5,911 nt of DNA from Noviherbaspirillum sp. (lineage in GTDB: Bacteria > Pseudomonadota > Gammaproteobacteria > Burkholderiales > Burkholderiaceae). The DNA lies in the NCBI GenBank assembly GCA_028292785.1, contig JAQGLQ010000583.1, forward strand, positions 1 through 5,911. The letters run 5' to 3'. Positions 1 through 2,965 of this stretch are shown piece by piece; position 1 is the stretch's first letter, and each line of letters starts with the position of its first letter. The notes under the pieces are model-generated. The model made no database searches. It was given only the letters and a program-made list of their open reading frames with translations, and was not told where the DNA came from. The position numbers and the translations under genes are program-made.

Positions 1-756
1 GCGGTGGCGCAGGAATTCGCGGCGCAGAACGACCTGCAGATCAGGCGCAGCGCGCTGCAGCAGATCATCGGCAAGCCCGCCGGCGAACTCGCGACGCTTC
101 GTCCGGGTGTCACTCTGGACGCGCCCCAACCCACCCAGGTCGAACGTTGGGTGGACAGCGCCGAGCAGCAGAACTTCGGCGTGGTCGGACAGCAGCTCGC
201 CGTCGAAATCGCACGGCGCGAAATCAGCAAGAGCCGCGCCGGACATTATCCGACAGTCGACCTGGTGGCCAGCCGCAACCGCAACATGCCCGGCTTTACC
301 ACCACCGCGCCCGGCGGCCTCACCGCCACCAACAATTCGGTCGGCGTACAGGTTGCGATTCCGCTGTTTTCCGGCTACTCGGTCACCAGCCGGGTGCGCG
401 AGACGATCGCCCTCGAGGACAGGGCGCGCGCCGACCTGGAGAATGCGCGGCGCACCGCGGCACAAGGCGCGCGGCAGGCTTTCGGCGGCGTCAACGCCGG
501 CCTGGCGCAAGTCAGGGCGCTTGAGGCGGCCGAGATTTCCAGCCAGTCCGCCCTGGAATCAAACCGGCTCGGCTATCAGGTCGGGGTACGGATCAACATC
601 GACGTGCTGAATGCGCAGCAACAATTGTTCACGACGCGCCAGAATCTCTCGAGGGCGCGCTATGACACCGTGATGAACGGCCTCAGGCTGAAGTCGGCGG
701 CCGGAACGCTGAAGGAAGAAGACCTGGTTATCGTGAACGGCTTGCTGACCCACTGA
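1..756 (+). CDS. tolC: TolC-family outer-membrane efflux channel, C-terminal part (5' end outside window)
   Basis: The reading frame is open from base 1 and ends at TGA 754-756, giving 251 residues. The true start lies upstream, so the GTG at base 4 is only an internal valine codon. The fragment aligns by eye with the second structural repeat of E. coli TolC: IIGKPAGELATL near the beginning, SRAGHYPTVDLVAS, an outer-membrane strand segment with AIPLFSGYSVTSRV, a long Ala/Arg/Gln-rich coiled-coil helix, then GYQVGVRINIDVLNA and a C-terminal SAAGTLKEEDL. TolC trimers form a beta-barrel plus alpha-helical tunnel that serves as the exit duct for RND pumps and type I secretion. The helix-tip residues corresponding to E. 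coli Y362, G365, R367 and D371 are present (fragment Y192, G195, R197, D201), while the D374 position is Asn (N204, codon 610-612). The protein stops soon after the conserved core and lacks the longer tail of E. coli TolC. It is tail-to-tail with the repressor gene. Serving the adjacent pump is an inference; TolC proteins often serve several systems. Confidence 0.95.
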   Translation, partial: AVAQEFAAQNDLQIRRSALQQIIGKPAGELATLRPGVTLDAPQPTQVERWVDSAEQQNFGVVGQQLAVEIARREISKSRAGHYPTVDLVASRNRNMPGFTTTAPGGLTATNNSVGVQVAIPLFSGYSVTSRVRETIALEDRARADLENARRTAAQGARQAFGGVNAGLAQVRALEAAEISSQSALESNRLGYQVGVRINIDVLNAQQQLFTTRQNLSRARYDTVMNGLRLKSAAGTLKEEDLVIVNGLLTH

Positions 757-769
757 CGCCAGCGAATCA
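757..769. other. 13-bp gap between convergent stop codons; no terminator seen
   Basis: Only 13 bases separate the tolC stop from the stop of the minus-strand repressor gene. I see no stem-loop followed by a T tract here or in the flanking coding ends. Transcripts of either gene therefore probably extend into the antisense strand of the other, or end by a Rho-dependent route (inference). Confidence 0.6.
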
Positions 770-1438
770 TCACGCCTTCCTGCGGCCGCGCACGCCGGCG
801 ACCGCGGGCTTGCGCAATGAAGGTGCATAGCGCAGCGAATCGAGGCAGGCGTCGATCAGTCGTTCGGCATTGGCGGCAAGTTCGAAGCTCTCCGGAGCGA
901 AGAGCCAGTTGTGCAGCAAGCCGTCGACAGTCGCATGCAAGGCAGCGCACGCCATGTCTATATCCAGGTCGGCGGGCAGCTGCTGGCGGATGATGGCGTT
1001 GACCAGGATGCGTTTGATATTCGCCATGCCTTCCAGAAAACACTCGCGCTGACGAATCAAGATGGGATCCAGCGGATCGACGAATTCGCATTTGTGGAAA
1101 ATGATGTCGAACACCTTGTACGAATGCGGATTGCGCACGGCTTCCTTCAATACGAACAGGCAGGTCTCGCGCAGCTGCCCGATCGGATCGGCTTCGTTCT
1201 CGTCCTTGCACGCTTCAACCATGGCCTCCATGGGGAGGCGGACCCGGTCGCACATCGCGGCAAACAGATCGCCCTTGTTCTTGAAGTGCCAGTAGATCGC
1301 TCCGCGCGTCACATTCGCCGCGTCGGCGACATCGGACAGCGAGGTGCGGGAAACACCGTGCTCATGAAATATATTTTCCGCCGCATCGAGAATGCGGTTT
1401 CGGGTTTCCAGCGCTTCTTCCTTGGTACTTCTTGCCAT
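770..1438 (-). CDS. acrR: AcrR-type TetR-family transcriptional repressor of the efflux operon
   Basis: This 222-residue protein matches E. coli AcrR throughout and at the usual family length. The DNA-binding domain spans about residues 10-60: ILDAAENIFHEHGVSRTSL, then SDVADAANVTRGAIYWHFK with the recognition-helix segment TRGAIYWHFK identical to AcrR. The ligand-binding domain keeps the AcrR signatures FHKCEFV (114-120), LPADL (154-158) and NWLFAPESF (177-185). The C-terminus is slightly extended and basic (GVRGRRKA). AcrR/TtgR-type repressors act as dimers, block the pump promoter, and are released by drugs or other hydrophobic ligands. I chose ATG at 1436-1438 because MARSTKEEALETR aligns with the AcrR N-terminus (MARKTKQEAQETR); upstream in-frame ATGs, including one at 1543, would start inside the operator. 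No strong Shine-Dalgarno is visible. The gene is divergent from the adaptor and its 5' side faces the operator at 1531-1554, which suggests autoregulation as well. The symbol is by homology; other species use other names. Confidence 0.93.
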   Translation of the reverse strand: MARSTKEEALETRNRILDAAENIFHEHGVSRTSLSDVADAANVTRGAIYWHFKNKGDLFAAMCDRVRLPMEAMVEACKDENEADPIGQLRETCLFVLKEAVRNPHSYKVFDIIFHKCEFVDPLDPILIRQRECFLEGMANIKRILVNAIIRQQLPADLDIDMACAALHATVDGLLHNWLFAPESFELAANAERLIDACLDSLRYAPSLRKPAVAGVRGRRKA

Positions 1439-1518
1439 CGCAAATAAAGCTTTCAGTGGTTCGTTGAAGCAGCCCGGGGAGACGATGGCCCGCTTGCGCT
1501 GGCCGGCGCGGATGGTCT

Positions 1519-1526
1519 GTCCGGAC
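1519..1526. repeat. 8-bp perfect palindrome GTCCGGAC next to the operator
   Basis: GTCCGGAC is self-complementary and lies four bases to the left of the 24-bp operator. Its role is unknown. Palindromes this short arise often by chance in GC-rich DNA, so I record it only because of its position in the divergent control region. Confidence 0.3.
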
Positions 1527-1530
1527 CGCA

Positions 1531-1554
1531 TACATACATTCATGCATGTATGTA
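1531..1554. promoter_or_regulatory. AcrR-type operator, 24-bp inverted repeat
   Basis: The left half begins TACATACAT and the right half ends ATGTATGTA. The 24-bp unit is an inverted repeat with a single mismatched pair, at 1540 and 1545. From memory of the characterised E. coli acrAB operator, which has the same outer arms TACATACATT and ATGTATGTA, this site agrees at 21 of 24 positions, differing only in the central bases. The site lies between the repressor gene and the adaptor gene and overlaps the -10 element of the latter, so a bound repressor dimer should exclude RNA polymerase. The identical recognition-helix residues in the repressor support the pairing. Binding itself is inferred. 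Confidence 0.9.
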
Positions 1555-1558
1555 TAAT
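1553..1558 (+). promoter_or_regulatory. Likely -10 element of the adaptor-permease promoter
   Basis: A perfect TATAAT hexamer shares its first two bases with the right end of the operator. Any -35 element at 16-18 bp spacing would fall in the left operator arm (around 1529-1536), where the match to TTGACA is at best three of six. Transcription would begin near 1564-1567, leaving a leader of about 130 bases before the adaptor ATG. The overlap predicts direct repression by steric exclusion. The start site is not shown by the sequence alone. Confidence 0.65.
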
Positions 1559-1697
1559 AGCACCTTTCGGTTTCCCTAAAAAATGAAGCCGGCACGGGCA
1601 TCATGAACGCAATGCTTTCTTCGCTCAGCCGAAACACATCCTGCCCGCGCTGTTAGCCAGACACCGGCCCATCCTGAAAATCATCTTGCGAGAATCC

Positions 1698-2954
1698 ATG
1701 CGCCCAATTCGTCACGCCCCGGCCTATACGCTTACCGCCGCCGCCGCAATTACCCTGACCTTGCTTGCCGGCTGCGGCGAGAAATCTGCGAATGCACAAG
1801 CTCCGGGGGCCGCGATGCCGCCGCCGGAAGTCGCCGTCGTGGCCATCGCGCCCCAGCGCCTTGCGCTGACCACCGAACTGCCAGGCCGGCTCGAGGCTGC
1901 GCGCACCGCGCAGGTGCGCGCGCGGGTACCGGGCATCGTGACCAAGCGGGTATTTCGCGAAGGCAGCGACGTCAAGGCCGGCGACCTGTTGTTCCGCATC
2001 GATGCCGCGCCGTTCCAGGCTGCTTTCAACAGCGCCCAGGCTTCCGTTGCGCGCGCCGAGGCCAATCTGGCGCAGGCAAACCTGAAGGCGCAACGCTATA
2101 AACCCCTGGTCGAGACCAACGCCATCAGCAAGCAGGAATACGATGACGCGCTCACCGCGCAGAAGCAGACCGCGGCCGACCTCGCTGCCGCCAGAGCGGC
2201 GCGGGAAACCGCGCGCCTGAACCTCGGCTACGCGACCGTGACCGCGCCGATCTCGGGGCGGATCGGACGCGCGCTGGTCACCGAAGGCGCGCTGGTCGGT
2301 CAGGGCGAAGCGACGCCGCTGGCCCTGGTGCAGCAGCTCGATCCCATCTATGTGAACGTCACGCAATCGGCCACCGACATGCTCCAGCTTCAGCGCGCCA
2401 TGGCCAATGGTCAGCTGAAAAGCGCCGGCAAGGGCCAGGCCAGCGTGAAGCTGCTGACCGAAGACGGCCGCCCCTATCCGCATGAAGGCAAGCTGCTGTT
2501 TTCCGACATGACGGTCGACCAGAGTTCAGGCGCGATCACCTTGCGCGCGGAAGTGCCCAATCCGAATCGCTTCCTGCTGCCGGGCATGTATGTGCGCGCC
2601 CAGATCGAGCAGGCGGTCAACGAACAGGCGATCACGGTGCCGCAGCAAGCAGTGCAGCGCGACGCCGCCGGCTCGTCGACGGTGCTGGTGGTCGGCCCCG
2701 ACGGCAAGGTCGCGGCGCGACCGATCAAGACTGAAGGCTCACAGGGGAACCTGTGGATCGTCAGCGAAGGCCTGAAGGCGGGTGATCAGGTGATCGTCGA
2801 AGGCTTCCAGAAGGCCAAGCCGGGGGCGCCCGTCAAAGCGGTGCCGTGGAATCAGCCCGGGGCCAATCCTGCCCGGCCGCAGGCGAATCCGGCAGCCCCG
2901 GCGGCCGGTACCGCCGGCACCGCGCAGGCAGAACAGAAACCGAAGGCTAATTAA
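1698..2954 (+). CDS. acrA: RND efflux periplasmic adaptor (membrane-fusion) lipoprotein, AcrA/MexA type
   Basis: The 418-residue product is a typical AcrA/MexA-family adaptor that links the RND permease to TolC. It starts with a lipoprotein signal: basic MRPIRH, a hydrophobic stretch, then LAGC with the lipidated Cys at residue 26, so it should be anchored in the inner membrane facing the periplasm. Domains in order are the first half of the lipoyl domain (about 62-101, VPGIVTKRVFREGSDVKAGD), an alpha-hairpin (about 103-175), the second lipoyl half (about 179-212, TVTAPISGRIGR), a beta-barrel (about 214-305, with LLPGMYVRAQIE) and a membrane-proximal domain (about 310-382). A Pro/Ala/Gln-rich tail follows from 383. 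The hairpin tip keeps the R-L-S motif (R133, L137, S144) known in AcrA and MacA-type adaptors for TolC-tip contact. I chose ATG 1698 over the in-frame TTG at 1686 because the signal peptide fits it; the ribosome-binding site (GCGAGAA, 1688-1694) is weak. The permease begins 11 bases after its stop, so the two form one operon. The symbol is by homology. Confidence 0.96.
   Translation: MRPIRHAPAYTLTAAAAITLTLLAGCGEKSANAQAPGAAMPPPEVAVVAIAPQRLALTTELPGRLEAARTAQVRARVPGIVTKRVFREGSDVKAGDLLFRIDAAPFQAAFNSAQASVARAEANLAQANLKAQRYKPLVETNAISKQEYDDALTAQKQTAADLAAARAARETARLNLGYATVTAPISGRIGRALVTEGALVGQGEATPLALVQQLDPIYVNVTQSATDMLQLQRAMANGQLKSAGKGQASVKLLTEDGRPYPHEGKLLFSDMTVDQSSGAITLRAEVPNPNRFLLPGMYVRAQIEQAVNEQAITVPQQAVQRDAAGSSTVLVVGPDGKVAARPIKTEGSQGNLWIVSEGLKAGDQVIVEGFQKAKPGAPVKAVPWNQPGANPARPQANPAAPAAGTAGTAQAEQKPKAN
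2898..2917 (+). repeat. Short GC-only hairpin in the adaptor 3' coding end
   Basis: CCGGCGG at 2898-2904 is complementary to CCGCCGG at 2911-2917, with a six-base loop. This gives a perfect 7-bp GC stem about 35 bases before the adaptor stop codon. There is no T tract, so it is not an intrinsic terminator. It lies in the codons of the Pro/Ala/Gly-rich tail and may simply reflect that composition; an effect on permease translation or mRNA stability is conceivable but unsupported. Confidence 0.35.
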
Positions 2955-2959
2955 GAAAG
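2953..2959 (+). promoter_or_regulatory. Ribosome-binding site of the permease
   Basis: AAGAAAG overlaps the last two bases of the adaptor stop codon and ends six bases before the permease ATG at 2966. It is only a partial Shine-Dalgarno match. The tight spacing suggests that terminating ribosomes help start the permease (translational coupling, inferred). Confidence 0.5.
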
Positions 2960-2965
2960 CAATCC

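Larger units (their letters stand above)
1439..1697. other. Divergent intergenic control region and adaptor mRNA leader
   Basis: This 259-base gap separates the start codons of the repressor and adaptor genes. The operator and -10 element sit in a locally AT-rich patch (about 1531-1582) that contrasts with the GC-rich flanks. On the minus strand, a weak -35-like TATACA (1556-1551) with a poor -10 in the left operator arm could drive the repressor gene. The leader from about 1565 to 1697 contains two tiny plus-strand frames, 1583-1606 (MKPARAS) and 1603-1656 (MNAMLSSLSRNTSCPRC), overlapping by ATGA. Neither has a convincing ribosome-binding site and I do not call them genes. I see no riboswitch or intrinsic terminator. 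Confidence 0.6.

Noticed and set aside
780..825. GC-rich inverted segments near the repressor 3' end as a possible terminator
   Set aside because: GCGGCCGC and nearby GC runs are palindromic by composition, have no extended stem and no T tract, and lie inside the repressor coding sequence.
911..1447. 178-residue plus-strand frame across the repressor gene
   Set aside because: Antisense to a clear AcrR homologue with conserved codons in the minus frame; no domain recognised.
1439..1543. N-terminal extension of the repressor to an upstream ATG at 1543
   Set aside because: The added 35 residues would be encoded from inside the operator and have no counterpart in AcrR, whereas ATG 1438 gives an N-terminus aligned with AcrR.
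1686..1697. TTG start for the adaptor four codons upstream
   Set aside because: It would put an acidic residue before the basic signal-peptide N-region; ATG 1698 gives a standard lipoprotein signal.
1653..2483. 276-residue minus-strand open frame over the adaptor
   Set aside because: Antisense to the adaptor, whose plus-strand frame carries a full set of family motifs; the minus frame shows none.
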